Source: Vibrio tritonius (lineage in GTDB: Bacteria > Pseudomonadota > Gammaproteobacteria > Enterobacterales > Vibrionaceae). Taken from it: DNA of 64,000 nucleotides. The notes under the pieces were generated by a model that searched no databases, was not told the origin of the DNA, and was given only the letters and a program-made list of their open reading frames with translations. A program made the position numbers and the translations under genes. The DNA lies in NCBI RefSeq assembly GCF_001547935.1, contig NZ_AP014635.1, positions 2,790,001-2,854,000 of the forward strand. Reading direction: 5' to 3'. Shown in pieces: positions 10,587-21,768 of this stretch (position 1 is the first letter of the stretch; every line of letters starts with the position of its first letter).

Positions 10587-11880
10587 GTATCACTAATCTC
10601 TTCGGTAAAATGAAAGAAAACTTACTGCCAACCCCGACTTCACTTTGGATTTCCAAACGAGATTCATGATGTGACAATGCGTGTTTAACAATCGCTAAGC
10701 CTAAACCACTGCCGCCAGTATCGCGAGAACGTGCTTTATCAACACGGTAGAAACGCTCAGTCAAACGATGCAAATGTTGTGGCTCAATACCATCACCGGT
10801 GTCAATCACCTCAAGACAGGCACCCTGTAGTGATTCAAACCATTTCACCGTAATTGAGGCACCAGATGGCGTATATTTAACGGCGTTATAAACAAGGTTA
10901 GAAATAGCACTACGCAGCTGATCTTCATCCCCCAACACCGTGAGGTTTTTATCCACTTCAAAATGGAAAGAGTGCCCAGCATCACCACTTAAACTCTGCG
11001 CTTCTTTTTCTAAGATCTCCAGCATGACCGGTACTTTTACTTCCTGATCCAGCTCATGCATCGGTGACGCTTCAATCTTAGATAGGGTTAAAAGCTGATT
11101 CACTAAACTGTTCATGCGGGCAAGTTGCTGAGACATCACCCCATGCGCTTTCGTCCACATTGGGCCAACTAACATATCTGGATCTTCAGTCATTTCCAAA
11201 TACCCCTGCAGTACAGTCATTGGGGTACGCAATTCATGAGAGACGTTAGCAAAGAAATTACGACGCATGCCTTCCAACTGTTTTAGCTGAGTAACATCAC
11301 GCACCACCATAAGATGTTCGCCTTCCGTGTAAGGCACAATACGTAATTCTAATGAACGCTCCACATTAAGGGGAGAGCGCATCTCTAAAGGCTCGGTAAA
11401 GTCATCTTTTTGCAGATACTTTATAAAATCAGGCGTGCGAATTAGGTTAGAGATAGGCTGACCAGAATCGTCTGGCCAATGAAAACCTAATAAATGTTGA
11501 GCAAGACGGTTACACCAAACAATATTACCTTCTGAGCGAAACACCACTACAGCATCGGGTAACGATTCAGCACCATTACGGAAACGACGTATCAAGTTAC
11601 TTAATTCTTTACGTTTTTTACGTTGGCGTTGCTGCAAACGGTATAAACCGTTAAAGAGAGATTCCCATTGGCCAGAGCCAGAGGGCGGCGTTAAACGCTT
11701 TTCATCCCATAGCCACGCAGAAAGGCGAATTTGGTTGTGCAGATGCCATAATAATTGCATTGCCGTCGCAGCTAACAACAGCCAAGACATGTAACCAAAG
11801 ATCCAGCCAATGATAATCCAAGGTAAGTAAAAAAAAGCCAGCTCCCAGGCTAGCTTTTTCCAAGTAAGTCGTTCAACCAT
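10564..11880 (-). CDS. phoR: Phosphate regulon sensor histidine kinase PhoR
   Basis: PhoR is a membrane-bound kinase/phosphatase of PhoB. The 438-residue protein has the E. coli-like layout: two N-terminal membrane helices with almost no periplasmic loop (residues 11-45), a charged linker, a PAS domain (about 100-195), the dimerisation domain with the phospho-accepting His215 in [12 protein letters not shown], and a HATPase domain with N-box ([10 protein letters not shown]), GDGIEP and [11 protein letters not shown]. The lack of a sensor loop fits signalling through Pst/PhoU contact. It lies 18 bp after phoB and overlaps pstS. Confidence 0.96.
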   Translation of the reverse strand: MVERLTWKKLAWELAFFYLPWIIIGWIFGYMSWLLLAATAMQLLWHLHNQIRLSAWLWDEKRLTPPSGSGQWESLFNGLYRLQQRQRKKRKELSNLIRRFRNGAESLPDAVVVFRSEGNIVWCNRLAQHLLGFHWPDDSGQPISNLIRTPDFIKYLQKDDFTEPLEMRSPLNVERSLELRIVPYTEGEHLMVVRDVTQLKQLEGMRRNFFANVSHELRTPMTVLQGYLEMTEDPDMLVGPMWTKAHGVMSQQLARMNSLVNQLLTLSKIEASPMHELDQEVKVPVMLEILEKEAQSLSGDAGHSFHFEVDKNLTVLGDEDQLRSAISNLVYNAVKYTPSGASITVKWFESLQGACLEVIDTGDGIEPQHLHRLTERFYRVDKARSRDTGGSGLGLAIVKHALSHHESRLEIQSEVGVGSKFSFILPKRLVIHDNKKTN

Positions 11881-11898
11881 AATAGAGATGAAATATCC

Positions 11899-12588
11899 TT
11901 AAGCTTTGGTTGAGAATCGGTAGCCCGCCCCACGCACTGTTTGGATCAATCGATCGTGTCCTGCGTCTTCCAGTGCTTTACGTAAGCGACGGATATGTAC
12001 ATCGACGGTTCTATCTTCAACGTACACATTGGTTCCCCAAACATTATTTAACAACTGTTCACGACTGTATACACGCTCTTGGTGTGTCATAAAGAAGTGC
12101 AACATCTTAAATTCGGTTGGTCCCATGTCTAGCGGTCTATCTTCAGCAGTAACACGATGAGAAACAGGATCCAATTTCAAACCTTGAACATCAATAACAT
12201 CTTCAAGGGCAGTAGGCGTTACACGACGAATAACCGCTTTCAGTCGGGCAACCAGTTCCTTAGGCGAGAACGGCTTAGTGATGTAATCATCTGCGCCGAC
12301 TTCTAAACCTCGAACTTTATCTTCTTCTTCACCGCGGGCTGTTAACATTACAACAGGGATGTTTCGCGTCATATCCTCGCGTTTCATATGCTTGATAAAG
12401 TTGATCCCACTACCGCCAGGTAACATCCAATCTAGCAAAACAAGATCAGGGAAGGGTTCGCATAGTTTGTTGACCGCAGTGTCATAATCTTCTGCTTCAA
12501 CAGCTTGATAGCCTTTCTGTTCGAGCACGAAACAAAGCATTTCACGAATAGGTGCTTCGTCCTCTACAACCAGAATCCTTCTAGACAT
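11899..12588 (-). CDS. phoB: Phosphate regulon response regulator PhoB
   Basis: PhoB is an OmpR-type transcription factor that binds Pho boxes when phosphorylated. The 229-residue protein has the receiver acidic pocket (VVEDEAP), the phospho-acceptor Asp53 in LLDWMLP, Thr (MLTARGEE) and Lys (YITKPF), then a winged-helix domain ([15 protein letters not shown]). I start it at ATG 12588 (MSRRILVV), preceded by AAAGGTT at a good spacing and aligning with E. coli PhoB, rather than at the in-frame codon nine residues upstream. A Pho box and -10 lie upstream, indicating autoactivation. Confidence 0.97.
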   Translation of the reverse strand: MSRRILVVEDEAPIREMLCFVLEQKGYQAVEAEDYDTAVNKLCEPFPDLVLLDWMLPGGSGINFIKHMKREDMTRNIPVVMLTARGEEEDKVRGLEVGADDYITKPFSPKELVARLKAVIRRVTPTALEDVIDVQGLKLDPVSHRVTAEDRPLDMGPTEFKMLHFFMTHQERVYSREQLLNNVWGTNVYVEDRTVDVHIRRLRKALEDAGHDRLIQTVRGAGYRFSTKA

Positions 12589-12623
12589 AATTGAATAACC
12601 TTTGCTTTTAATCAACGCTACGC

Positions 12624-12657
12624 ATTATCAGAAATAATTATGACACTTTTGTGACCT
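12624..12657 (-). promoter_or_regulatory. Pho box and -10 element for phoB-phoR-pstS
   Basis: On the minus strand AGGTCACAAAAGTGTCAT (12640-12657) has two half-sites 11 bp apart (GGTCACA, TGTCATA), followed 10 bp later by a -10 GATAAT (12624-12629). This is the expected autoregulatory site, about 50 bp from the phoB start. Confidence 0.75.
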
Positions 12658-12778
12658 TTGCAAAGAATTTTTCATATAACTTTCGCATCAAATTCATGAT
12701 CAATATCTGACTATTCCATAAGACATTAGGACTCAAATCTCCTATTATGTTTCGCTTTCGAACAAGGAAAAGAAAAAT

Positions 12779-13693
12779 ATGTGGTTTAAAAACTGTATGG
12801 TTTACCGCGTAAATCGCGATGTAAACTTTAATGCTGATAAGCTAGAACAACAGCTAGCTGAGTTTCACTTCACCCCATGTGGCAGTCAAGATAAGCAAAA
12901 ATTTGGCTGGGTACATGCGATGGGTAAACATGGCGACATGATGACTCACGTCAGTGAAGACCGCATTTTAATCTGTGCCAAAAAAGAAGAAAAAATGCTT
13001 CCTGCATCAGTTATAAAAGAATCTCTTGCAGAAAAAGTGGCACAAATGGAAGTGGAAGAAGGTCGTCCTCTAAAGAAAACAGAAAAAGACAATATCAAAG
13101 ACGATATTATCATCGACTTGCTACCTCGCGCTTTTTCTCGCAGCCACTTAACTTACGTACTTATCATGCCAAGCCAAGGTTTAATTTTGGTTGATGCTAG
13201 CAGTTATAAAAAGGCAGAAGATGTTCTCGCTTTATTACGTAAAAGCATGGGAAGTTTGCCAGTGGTTCCAGCCATTCCAGAAACAGCAGTAGAAAGCACC
13301 ATGACGGAATGGGTAAAAAGTGGCAATTTACCACAAGGCTTTAACCTCCTGGATGAAGCTGAGTTGAAATCACTTCTTGAAGATGGCGCAACGATTCGCT
13401 GTAAGAAACAAGAGTTAACAAGCGACGAGATTCTTAGCCACATTCAAGCCAATAAAGTAGTGACCAAATTAGCGCTTAATTGGCAGGATCGAGTGAGTTT
13501 TATCTTAGGTGATGATTGCAGTATTAAACGCATCGCGTTTAGTGATGAATTAAAAGATCAAAATGAAGATATTCCGCGTGAAGATCAAGCCGCACGCTTT
13601 GATGCTGATTTTTCGCTCATGTGTGGTGAATTAAGCACGCTATTGCCTAACTTATTCGATGTATTGGGTGGTCTTCCTAATACCAACGAATAA
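12779..13693 (+). CDS. rdgC: Recombination-associated protein RdgC
   Basis: RdgC is a ring-shaped DNA-binding protein associated with the nucleoid that modulates RecA-dependent recombination. The 304-residue protein begins [14 protein letters not shown] and matches the family over its whole length (E. coli 303), including the conserved DLLPRAFSR and [12 protein letters not shown] segments. A strong ribosome binding site (AAGGAAAAG) precedes ATG 12779. It is divergent from phoB, with 190 bp between their starts; nothing ties it functionally to the Pho genes. Confidence 0.95.
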   Translation: MWFKNCMVYRVNRDVNFNADKLEQQLAEFHFTPCGSQDKQKFGWVHAMGKHGDMMTHVSEDRILICAKKEEKMLPASVIKESLAEKVAQMEVEEGRPLKKTEKDNIKDDIIIDLLPRAFSRSHLTYVLIMPSQGLILVDASSYKKAEDVLALLRKSMGSLPVVPAIPETAVESTMTEWVKSGNLPQGFNLLDEAELKSLLEDGATIRCKKQELTSDEILSHIQANKVVTKLALNWQDRVSFILGDDCSIKRIAFSDELKDQNEDIPREDQAARFDADFSLMCGELSTLLPNLFDVLGGLPNTNE

Positions 13694-13699
13694 AACCAC

Positions 13700-13731
13700 A
13701 GTCACTCTGATGATATTTATCAGAGTGACTT
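13700..13731 (+). terminator. Hairpin downstream of rdgC
   Basis: An inverted repeat with a 12-bp arm (AGTCACTCTGAT and its complement) starts 6 bp after the rdgC stop. There is no long T-run, so termination here is plausible but not strongly predicted. Confidence 0.5.
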
Positions 13732-13834
13732 CCTCTCACCACTATTCATTCGCTTCAATTTGACGTAAAATTTGCGCCCCTCAATACCATCAGGTGGTAT
13801 TGAACTGACTTGAGATCAGATAGAGAAAGAAGCA

Positions 13835-15235
13835 ATGACTACAGAAAACACATTCGTACCCGAGCTATTGTCACCCGCTGGCAGCCTAAAAAATATGCGT
13901 TACGCTTTTGCTTACGGTGCAGACGCAGTATACGCAGGCCAACCTCGCTATAGCCTACGTGTTCGTAATAACGAGTTTAATCACGAGAATTTGCAAATTG
14001 GCATCAATGAAGCGCATGCCCAAGGCAAAAAATTCTACGTGGTATGTAATATCCAACCGCATAACTCGAAATTAAAAACCTTTATTCGCGATTTAAAACC
14101 AGTTGTCGATATGGGCCCTGACGCACTTATCATGTCAGACCCGGGCTTGATCATGATGGTGCGTGAAGCATTCCCTGAAATGACTATCCACTTATCAGTA
14201 CAAGCAAACGCGGTTAACTGGGCAACAGTGAAATTCTGGGCTGCTAATGGTGTGGAACGCGTTATTGTTTCTCGTGAATTGTCTCTAGAAGAAATTGAAG
14301 AAATTCGTGAACATTGTCCTGAGACTGAAATCGAAGTGTTTGTACACGGTGCACTTTGCATGGCGTATTCTGGTCGTTGCCTACTATCTGGCTACATCAA
14401 TAAACGTGACCCTAACCAAGGCACTTGTACCAACGCTTGTCGTTGGGAATACAAAGTAGAACAAGGTAAAGAAGACGCAGCAGGTCAAATCGTTGAAGCA
14501 TTCGATCCTAAAGAAGCTCAAGCAATTGAAGTTCAAGAAGAACGCCCAGACAACACCATTGGTCTTGGCAAACCTTCTGATGAAGTCGTGCTACTTTCTG
14601 AAAGTCACCGCCCAGAAGAAAAAATGGCGGCATTTGAAGATGAGCATGGTACTTACATCATGAACTCTAAAGATTTGCGTGCCATTCAACACGTTGAACG
14701 CTTGACTAAAATGGGCATCCACTCCCTTAAAATCGAAGGTCGTACGAAGTCTTTCTACTACTGCGCTCGTACAGCTCAAGTTTACCGTAAAGCAATTGAT
14801 GATGCGGTAGCAGGCAAGCCATTCGATGAATCACTAATGACTACCTTAGAAAGCCTAGCGCACCGTGGTTATACCGAAGGCTTCCTACGTCGTCACACTC
14901 ACGATTCATACCAAAACTACGATTACGGCTATTCTGTATCGGATGCACAACAATTCGTTGGTGAATTTACCGGTAAACGCCGTGGTGAATTGGTTGAAGT
15001 AGAAGTGAAAAACAAATTTGTTATTGGTGACAACTTAGAATTAATGACACCACAAGGTAATGTCATCTTCACTCTAGAAATGATGGAAAACCGCAAAGGC
15101 GAAGCGGTAGAAGATGCGAAAGGTAATGGTCACTTTGTTTATATCCCTGTACCTGAAGAAATGAATCTTGAGTACGCTCTTTTGATGCGTAACCTTAACG
15201 CAGGACAAGATACTCGCAATCCAACAGGCAAGTAA
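13835..15235 (+). CDS. trhP: tRNA 5-hydroxyuridine synthase TrhP (YegQ), U32 peptidase family
   Basis: TrhP (YegQ) is, by family knowledge, needed to hydroxylate the wobble uridine (U34) of several tRNAs, using a prephenate-derived hydroxyl donor as I recall. The 466-residue protein aligns with E. coli YegQ from PELLSPAGSLKNMRYAFAYG onward. Cysteines in HGALCMAYSGRCLLSGY and NQGTCTNACRWEY are those expected to bind an Fe-S cluster. The U32 signature lies at about residues 165-185. yfhL follows after only 3 bp, which suggests coupled translation and a shared function. The old label of collagenase-like peptidase is probably misleading. Confidence 0.93.
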   Translation: MTTENTFVPELLSPAGSLKNMRYAFAYGADAVYAGQPRYSLRVRNNEFNHENLQIGINEAHAQGKKFYVVCNIQPHNSKLKTFIRDLKPVVDMGPDALIMSDPGLIMMVREAFPEMTIHLSVQANAVNWATVKFWAANGVERVIVSRELSLEEIEEIREHCPETEIEVFVHGALCMAYSGRCLLSGYINKRDPNQGTCTNACRWEYKVEQGKEDAAGQIVEAFDPKEAQAIEVQEERPDNTIGLGKPSDEVVLLSESHRPEEKMAAFEDEHGTYIMNSKDLRAIQHVERLTKMGIHSLKIEGRTKSFYYCARTAQVYRKAIDDAVAGKPFDESLMTTLESLAHRGYTEGFLRRHTHDSYQNYDYGYSVSDAQQFVGEFTGKRRGELVEVEVKNKFVIGDNLELMTPQGNVIFTLEMMENRKGEAVEDAKGNGHFVYIPVPEEMNLEYALLMRNLNAGQDTRNPTGK

Positions 15236-15238
15236 TCT

Positions 15239-15493
15239 ATGGCATTATTGATTAAATCAAAATGTACTAACTGCGACATGTGTGAGCCAGAGTGCCCTAA
15301 TAATGCAATCTTCATGGGGGATGAGATTTATGAAATTGATCCTAACCTATGTACTGAGTGTAAAGGTCACTATGAAAAACCGACATGTCAGTCAGTTTGC
15401 CCGATCAATAACTGTATTATTACCGATCCAGACCATATTGAGACTGAAGAGCAACTTCTAGAAAAGTTTGTAATCATCCAAGGTCTTGCATAA
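15239..15493 (+). CDS. yfhL: YfhL family 4Fe-4S ferredoxin
   Basis: This is a small two-cluster ferredoxin of 84 residues. The first cluster motif is CTNCDMCEPECPNNAI (CxxCxxCxxxCP). The second is the Alv-type CTECKGHYEKPTCQSVCP, with the long spacing between the second and third Cys typical of the YfhL/Allochromatium ferredoxins. It matches E. coli YfhL along its full length (MALLI...CDMCEPECPN). Placement 3 bp after trhP suggests that it supplies electrons to, or maintains the cluster of, the tRNA-hydroxylating enzyme (inference). A strong bidirectional terminator follows. Confidence 0.93.
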   Translation: MALLIKSKCTNCDMCEPECPNNAIFMGDEIYEIDPNLCTECKGHYEKPTCQSVCPINNCIITDPDHIETEEQLLEKFVIIQGLA

Positions 15494-15500
15494 TAAAGAC

Positions 15501-15530
15501 AAAAAGCCCAATCTCTTGATTGGGCTTTTT
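15501..15530. terminator. Bidirectional terminator between yfhL and nfsA
   Basis: A GC-rich stem (AAGCCCAATC / GATTGGGCTT, 4-nt loop) is flanked by A-run and T-run, so it can terminate both the convergent trhP-yfhL and nfsA transcripts. Confidence 0.85.
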
Positions 15531-15531
15531 A

Positions 15532-16254
15532 TTATTTCTTCGCTAATCCTTTCGACTGTAAATAGCCCAAAATAAACGGGCGTGACTCTTTGGAAAGATA
15601 AGCGGTAATCTCTTTTGACCACCCTGCTTGTTTTACATTACTACTGCGAGACAAATAGTAGTCATGCATTGTCTGATCATAACCATCAATCAATGCCTTA
15701 TCTAATGAATGGTAACTATCCGTATGAACTACCACCTCCTGCGGCAAACGGGGTTTGTGCTCTGGATTCTGATCAGGATGACCTAGACACATACCAAATA
15801 AAACTGCTGTATGCGCAGGCAATTCAAGTAAGGCATCAACTTCTGCTGGATTATTTCTTAAACCACCAATGAACACACCACCAAGCCCCATAGACTCAGC
15901 GGCAACTAAGCAGTTTTGTGCCATTATTCCGGCATCTACCGCACCAACAAGAGTCAGCTCCATAAACTCTGGCTTCACGTTCTCATTCAACTCATAATGA
16001 CGTTGGAAATCGATACAAAACACCAGAAACTCTGCGGCTGATTCTACATAAGCTTGATTTCCCGCTAACTGAGCAAGTTTCTTCCGTTTATCTTTATCCT
16101 TAATTCGGATAACAGATAATACCTGCATAAAGTGCGATGAAGAGCCAGACATCCCAGCTTGAATAATTGTGTTAAATTCCTGCTCTGTAATAGCTTCATC
16201 GGTAAATGCGCGAATGGAGCGGTGCCCCATTATTGTATTAATCACTAAATTCAT
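15532..16254 (-). CDS. nfsA: Oxygen-insensitive NADPH nitroreductase NfsA
   Basis: NfsA is a cytoplasmic FMN-dependent homodimer that reduces nitroaromatics and quinones by two-electron steps with NADPH. The 240-residue protein (E. coli 240) has the family start (GHRSIRAFTDEAI, which contributes FMN-binding Arg/Ser), MAQNCLVAAESMGLGGVFIGGLRNN and LCLGHPDQNPEHKPRLP-type motifs, and ends SRPFILGYLQSKGL like E. coli NfsA (FILDYLHKQGW). It is probably co-transcribed with the DUF1904 gene 18 bp upstream. Confidence 0.93.
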   Translation of the reverse strand: MNLVINTIMGHRSIRAFTDEAITEQEFNTIIQAGMSGSSSHFMQVLSVIRIKDKDKRKKLAQLAGNQAYVESAAEFLVFCIDFQRHYELNENVKPEFMELTLVGAVDAGIMAQNCLVAAESMGLGGVFIGGLRNNPAEVDALLELPAHTAVLFGMCLGHPDQNPEHKPRLPQEVVVHTDSYHSLDKALIDGYDQTMHDYYLSRSSNVKQAGWSKEITAYLSKESRPFILGYLQSKGLAKK

Positions 16255-16272
16255 AAACTTAGCCTCTACTTA

Positions 16273-16605
16273 TCAATAGTGCTCAGCGTTATCGTAGTAG
16301 CCCTTTGGCTCTAAAGCAGTAAAAATAACAGCAACATCGATTTCTTCACCAACAATTGCTTTTACTTGCTGAGTTAAGATTTTTGCCACTTTATCCTGGA
16401 TATCTTGACCCCGATCGAACCAAAGCACTTCCACGAATGGATAGGCAGGAGCAACTACACCATCGAAAAAGAAAGTTGTATAGATATATTCAAAGGTAAA
16501 ATCTTCGCGTGGTGAGTCCATTAATGGCTGTAGCTCATCAATTAAAACCGTAGATAAAGCTTGAACTGTTTGCGGTTCAACCGCTCTGAAACGAAAATGT
16601 GGCAT
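16273..16605 (-). CDS. DUF1904 family protein (tautomerase-like fold)
   Basis: The protein has 110 residues. It begins MPHFRFRAVEPQTVQ; a Pro directly after the initiator Met, as in 4-oxalocrotonate tautomerase and MIF-type enzymes where Pro1 is catalytic, suggests the tautomerase superfamily. I recognise it as the DUF1904 family. No substrate can be inferred. It lies 18 bp upstream of nfsA and probably forms a two-gene unit with it. The region upstream (16606-16953) contains a terminator and a Fur box but no gene. Confidence 0.8.
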   Translation of the reverse strand: MPHFRFRAVEPQTVQALSTVLIDELQPLMDSPREDFTFEYIYTTFFFDGVVAPAYPFVEVLWFDRGQDIQDKVAKILTQQVKAIVGEEIDVAVIFTALEPKGYYDNAEHY

Positions 16606-16704
16606 TGGTAAAATCCTTCTGTTTTACACGATGATAACAGTTAAGGAAACAGGCTGCGAATAATGAATAATTCAAGCAAGATGAATTTATTTGCCAAGAT
16701 GAAA

Positions 16705-16740
16705 AATAAAAAAGGCGATCATTCAGCCTTGATCGCCTTT
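16705..16740 (-). terminator. Intrinsic terminator, minus strand
   Basis: On the minus strand an 11-bp stem (AAAGGCGATCA paired with TGATCGCCTTT) is followed by a T-run (TTTTTTATTTTT). It ends either the ATPase transcript from 16954-18132, 210 bp upstream, or a short RNA starting at the Fur box (see the candidate sRNA entry). Confidence 0.8.
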
Positions 16741-16885
16741 AACCAATCTTCTTTCCTTCACTCGATGACTGGTATGAGATTATCTGTAACGTCTAACTAA
16801 CCACAGTGGACGTGATAACCTACCGAGATATACCGTGAATATCCCGATACAACAAACTCTATCACAGTAGACCACCCATTGAAAT
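16705..16885 (-). ncRNA. Candidate Fur-controlled small RNA
   Basis: Between a perfect Fur box (16883-16901) and a strong intrinsic terminator (16705-16740) lie about 140 bp with no plausible reading frame on the minus strand (the first ATG gives only five codons). A possible promoter reads minus-ward: TTTACC (16911-16916) then TAATTA about 16 bp on, inside the Fur box. The expected transcript, roughly 170 nt, has internal hairpins (for example around 16825-16850, with one G-U pair). It lacks the RyhB core GCACGACATTGC, so it is not obviously RyhB. This rests on layout alone. Confidence 0.4.
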
Positions 16886-16901
16886 GATAATAATTATCAT
16901 T
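16883..16901. promoter_or_regulatory. Fur box (perfect 9-1-9 palindrome)
   Basis: AATGATAATAATTATCATT is a 19-bp sequence whose two 9-bp arms are exact complements around one central base; it matches the Fur consensus GATAATGATAATCATTATC closely. No iron-uptake gene adjoins it: it lies between the 3' end of the ATPase gene and the start of the DUF1904 gene. Confidence 0.8.
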
Positions 16902-16953
16902 TGATTTTTATTGGTAAAATATCACATCTAGAACTTCATCGAGTACCCTAATT

Positions 16954-18132
16954 CTAACTTGGCCAATGCCAAACCGGAGTATCAAACATCTCTTGGCCAA
17001 ATATGTAAGTTTCCCCAAGCTCTTTTTCTAGACGAATCGCATTACATTCTGGGTATTCTTCCAGAGCCCAAACGAGTTCTTGTGCATGTGACACCACCCA
17101 AACTTGGGTTTCATTAGCCGCTTTTGTAATTAAGCGACCTAGTGCAGGAAGCAAATCGGGATGCAAACTTGTTTCTGGCTCGTTTAACACCAGTAAAGAT
17201 GGCGGACGAGGAGACAGTAAAGCGGCCACAAGTAACAAATAGCGCAATGTTCCGTCCGATAGCTCAGCGAGCGACAGTGGACGTAGTAGACCATGTTGAT
17301 TGAATTCGAGGGAAAAACGTGACTCATAAACTTTAGTAAATGAAATAGTTGCCCCTGGGAATGCATCGCTAATCGCACTCTGCATACCTTCTCTATCCCC
17401 TATTTCATGGATCGTACGTAAAGCCGCTACCAGATCATGCCCATCGTGGCTTAAAATGAGTGTACGAGTACTGATTTGCGGCTGGCGAATAGGAGAGTCA
17501 CGATCCGTACGAAAGGAATCATAAAAACGCCAACTATCAATCTGTTTCTTGACAGCAAACACCTCTGGAGCTGCCATAGGATCCGCAAGTTCAGATAAGA
17601 GACTGTCAAATGTCGCTAAATGTTGAGCATGAACCTGCCAACTACTCCCTTGCCTAACCTTAGCTACTGGACCAATACGATCCACTAAACAGCTAGCAGG
17701 TCGATAGTAATCTCCTACCCAGATACATTCTCGACGAACCACAGGATCAGCGGTAAACATTGTTGGATCGCTCCCTCCACCAATAGGGGGAGGCGGAAGG
17801 CCCAAAGAAATACAAAAGCCAAAATCATCACTGGAAAATCCAAGGTCAATACGAGTCAATGCCTTTTCATGCTTGCCTTGAACGTCACTTTTACCAGCTA
17901 ATTCCGCTTTGGTAAAACTGGTGGGGCCAGCCCAAAATGCAGAGAGAATACCACCATCATGAGCTATAGAAGAAGATACATTTCCTTTAGCCACTTCAGA
18001 TAACAGCCGCAGTGATTTATAGAGGTTTGACTTACCACTACCATTCGGACCAGTCACAACATTAAGCCGACTCAATGGAATAATTATTTTCTTAAGTGAG
18101 CGGTAATTACTGACAGAAAATGATTTGAGCAT
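16954..18132 (-). CDS. Stand-alone AAA family ATPase (RecF/OLD-like, AAA_21 type)
   Basis: The 392-residue protein has one ABC/SMC-like ATPase domain split by a long insert: LKSFSVSNYRSLK and Walker A GPNGSGKS (28-35) at the N terminus; signature-like LAELSDGTLRYLLLVAALL, Walker B LLVLNEPETSLHP (Asn replaces the usual Asp, which I recall as common in the COG4637 group) and VVSHA (H-loop) at the C terminus. No TOPRIM nuclease or other effector domain is present and no partner gene adjoins. It is cytoplasmic, of unknown function. The start is ATG 18132; the ribosome binding site is weak. The rRNA operon end on one side and an orphan Fur box on the other suggest an inserted accessory gene. Confidence 0.85.
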   Translation of the reverse strand: MLKSFSVSNYRSLKKIIIPLSRLNVVTGPNGSGKSNLYKSLRLLSEVAKGNVSSSIAHDGGILSAFWAGPTSFTKAELAGKSDVQGKHEKALTRIDLGFSSDDFGFCISLGLPPPPIGGGSDPTMFTADPVVRRECIWVGDYYRPASCLVDRIGPVAKVRQGSSWQVHAQHLATFDSLLSELADPMAAPEVFAVKKQIDSWRFYDSFRTDRDSPIRQPQISTRTLILSHDGHDLVAALRTIHEIGDREGMQSAISDAFPGATISFTKVYESRFSLEFNQHGLLRPLSLAELSDGTLRYLLLVAALLSPRPPSLLVLNEPETSLHPDLLPALGRLITKAANETQVWVVSHAQELVWALEEYPECNAIRLEKELGETYIFGQEMFDTPVWHWPS

Positions 18133-18299
18133 ACTAACCAACAGAATTTAGTTTTTATGATCCGATTATTATAAAGACAGTCTCATTAAAAGAACAATTA
18201 TGATGTTGGTGATGGCAGAATAAATTAGCTAACCGATGTTTTGCTAATTCTGAAAATATTATTGATATCTATGTGACTGGGATGGTTTTTCTAAGCCAA

Positions 18300-18350
18300 A
18301 AAATAAAAAACCTTAACATTTCTGCTAAGGCTTTAAATTATGGCAGGGGT
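18300..18350. repeat. Duplicated copy: terminator plus tRNA-Trp 3' end
   Basis: This 51-bp stretch repeats 18423-18473 with an offset of 123 bp and only a couple of substitutions. It contains a copy of the rRNA-operon terminator hairpin and the last 10 nt of tRNA-Trp including the CCA end (TGGCAGGGGT on the plus strand). Beyond it (18351-18417) the similarity to tRNA-Trp is lost, except for a T-loop-like GAGATTCGAAC. The 123-bp offset equals one tRNA plus spacer, so it looks like a decayed tandem copy. Confidence 0.75.
18303..18334 (-). terminator. Second copy of the rrn terminator
   Basis: On the minus strand the stem GCCTTAGC pairs with GTTAAGGT through two G-U wobbles, followed by a T-run. 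The two changes relative to the main copy (18424-18457) both keep pairing in RNA, so it can still act as a backup terminator. Confidence 0.6.
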
Positions 18351-18422
18351 CGACTGGGTCGGCACTCCGGAGATTCGAACGGACTGGCATTCCTGCTCAC
18401 TACACTGACTTTTATAAACCAT

Positions 18423-18463
18423 AAAATAAAAAGCCTTAGCATTTCTGCTAAGGCTTTAAATTA

Positions 18464-18473
<10 letters not shown>
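18423..18473. repeat. Primary copy of the terminator/tRNA-Trp 3' end repeat
   Basis: This is the intact copy of the 51-bp repeat at 18300-18350. It overlaps the functional tRNA-Trp 3' end and the operon terminator. Confidence 0.75.
18424..18457 (-). terminator. Terminator of the rRNA operon
   Basis: Minus-strand stem GCCTTAGC-AGAAAT-GCTAAGGC with a following T-rich run, directly after the tRNA-Trp CCA end. Confidence 0.85.
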
Positions 18474-18540
<67 letters not shown>

Positions 18541-18548
18541 AAAATAAG

Positions 18549-18625
18549 TGGCGGAACGGACGGGATTCGAACCCGCGACCCCCGGCGTGACAGGCCGGTA
18601 TTCTAACCAGCTGAACTACCGCTCC
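18549..18625 (-). tRNA. trnD: tRNA-Asp (anticodon GTC)
   Basis: The 77-nt gene starts GGAGCGGTAGTTCAGC, has anticodon loop CTGTCAC (GTC), a T arm with GGTTCGAATCC and an encoded CCA end. It is the first distal tRNA of the rRNA operon, after 5S. The same Asp-Trp pair follows E. coli rrnC. Confidence 0.95.
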
Positions 18626-18670
18626 GCTATGTTCAGATTAACAAGACTTGCATCTCGCTAACGGAAATTA

Positions 18671-18790
18671 AAGCCTGGCGATGTCCTACTCTCACATGGG
18701 GAAGCCCCACACTACCATCGGCGCTAATTCGTTTCACTTCTGAGTTCGGCATGGAATCAGGTGGGTCCAAATCGCTATGGTCGCCAAGCA
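18671..18790 (-). rRNA. rrf: 5S ribosomal RNA
   Basis: The RNA reads TGCTTGGCGACCATAGCG at its 5' end and CATCGCCAGGC at the 3' end, with the conserved CCATGCCGAACTCAGAAG internal segment. Length about 120 nt. Ends are set by pairing of the terminal helix and may be off by 1-3 nt. Confidence 0.95.
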
Positions 18791-18880
18791 AATTCTTTAA
18801 TTCGGAAAGCTGTTTTTATAAAGTCTCAACACAATTCAAGTGTCTTAATCGAGTCCTACAAAACCCTTTTGGTGTTGTAT

Positions 18881-21768
<2,888 letters not shown>

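Noticed and set aside
13781..13803. Inverted repeat TCAATACCA/TGGTATTGA upstream of trhP
   Set aside because: It could be part of the trhP leader, but no T-run, motif or riboswitch resemblance allows a call.
16705..16885. Possibility that the Fur-controlled interval is RyhB
   Set aside because: The conserved RyhB core (GCACGACATTGC…) is not found on either strand; I keep it as an unnamed candidate only.
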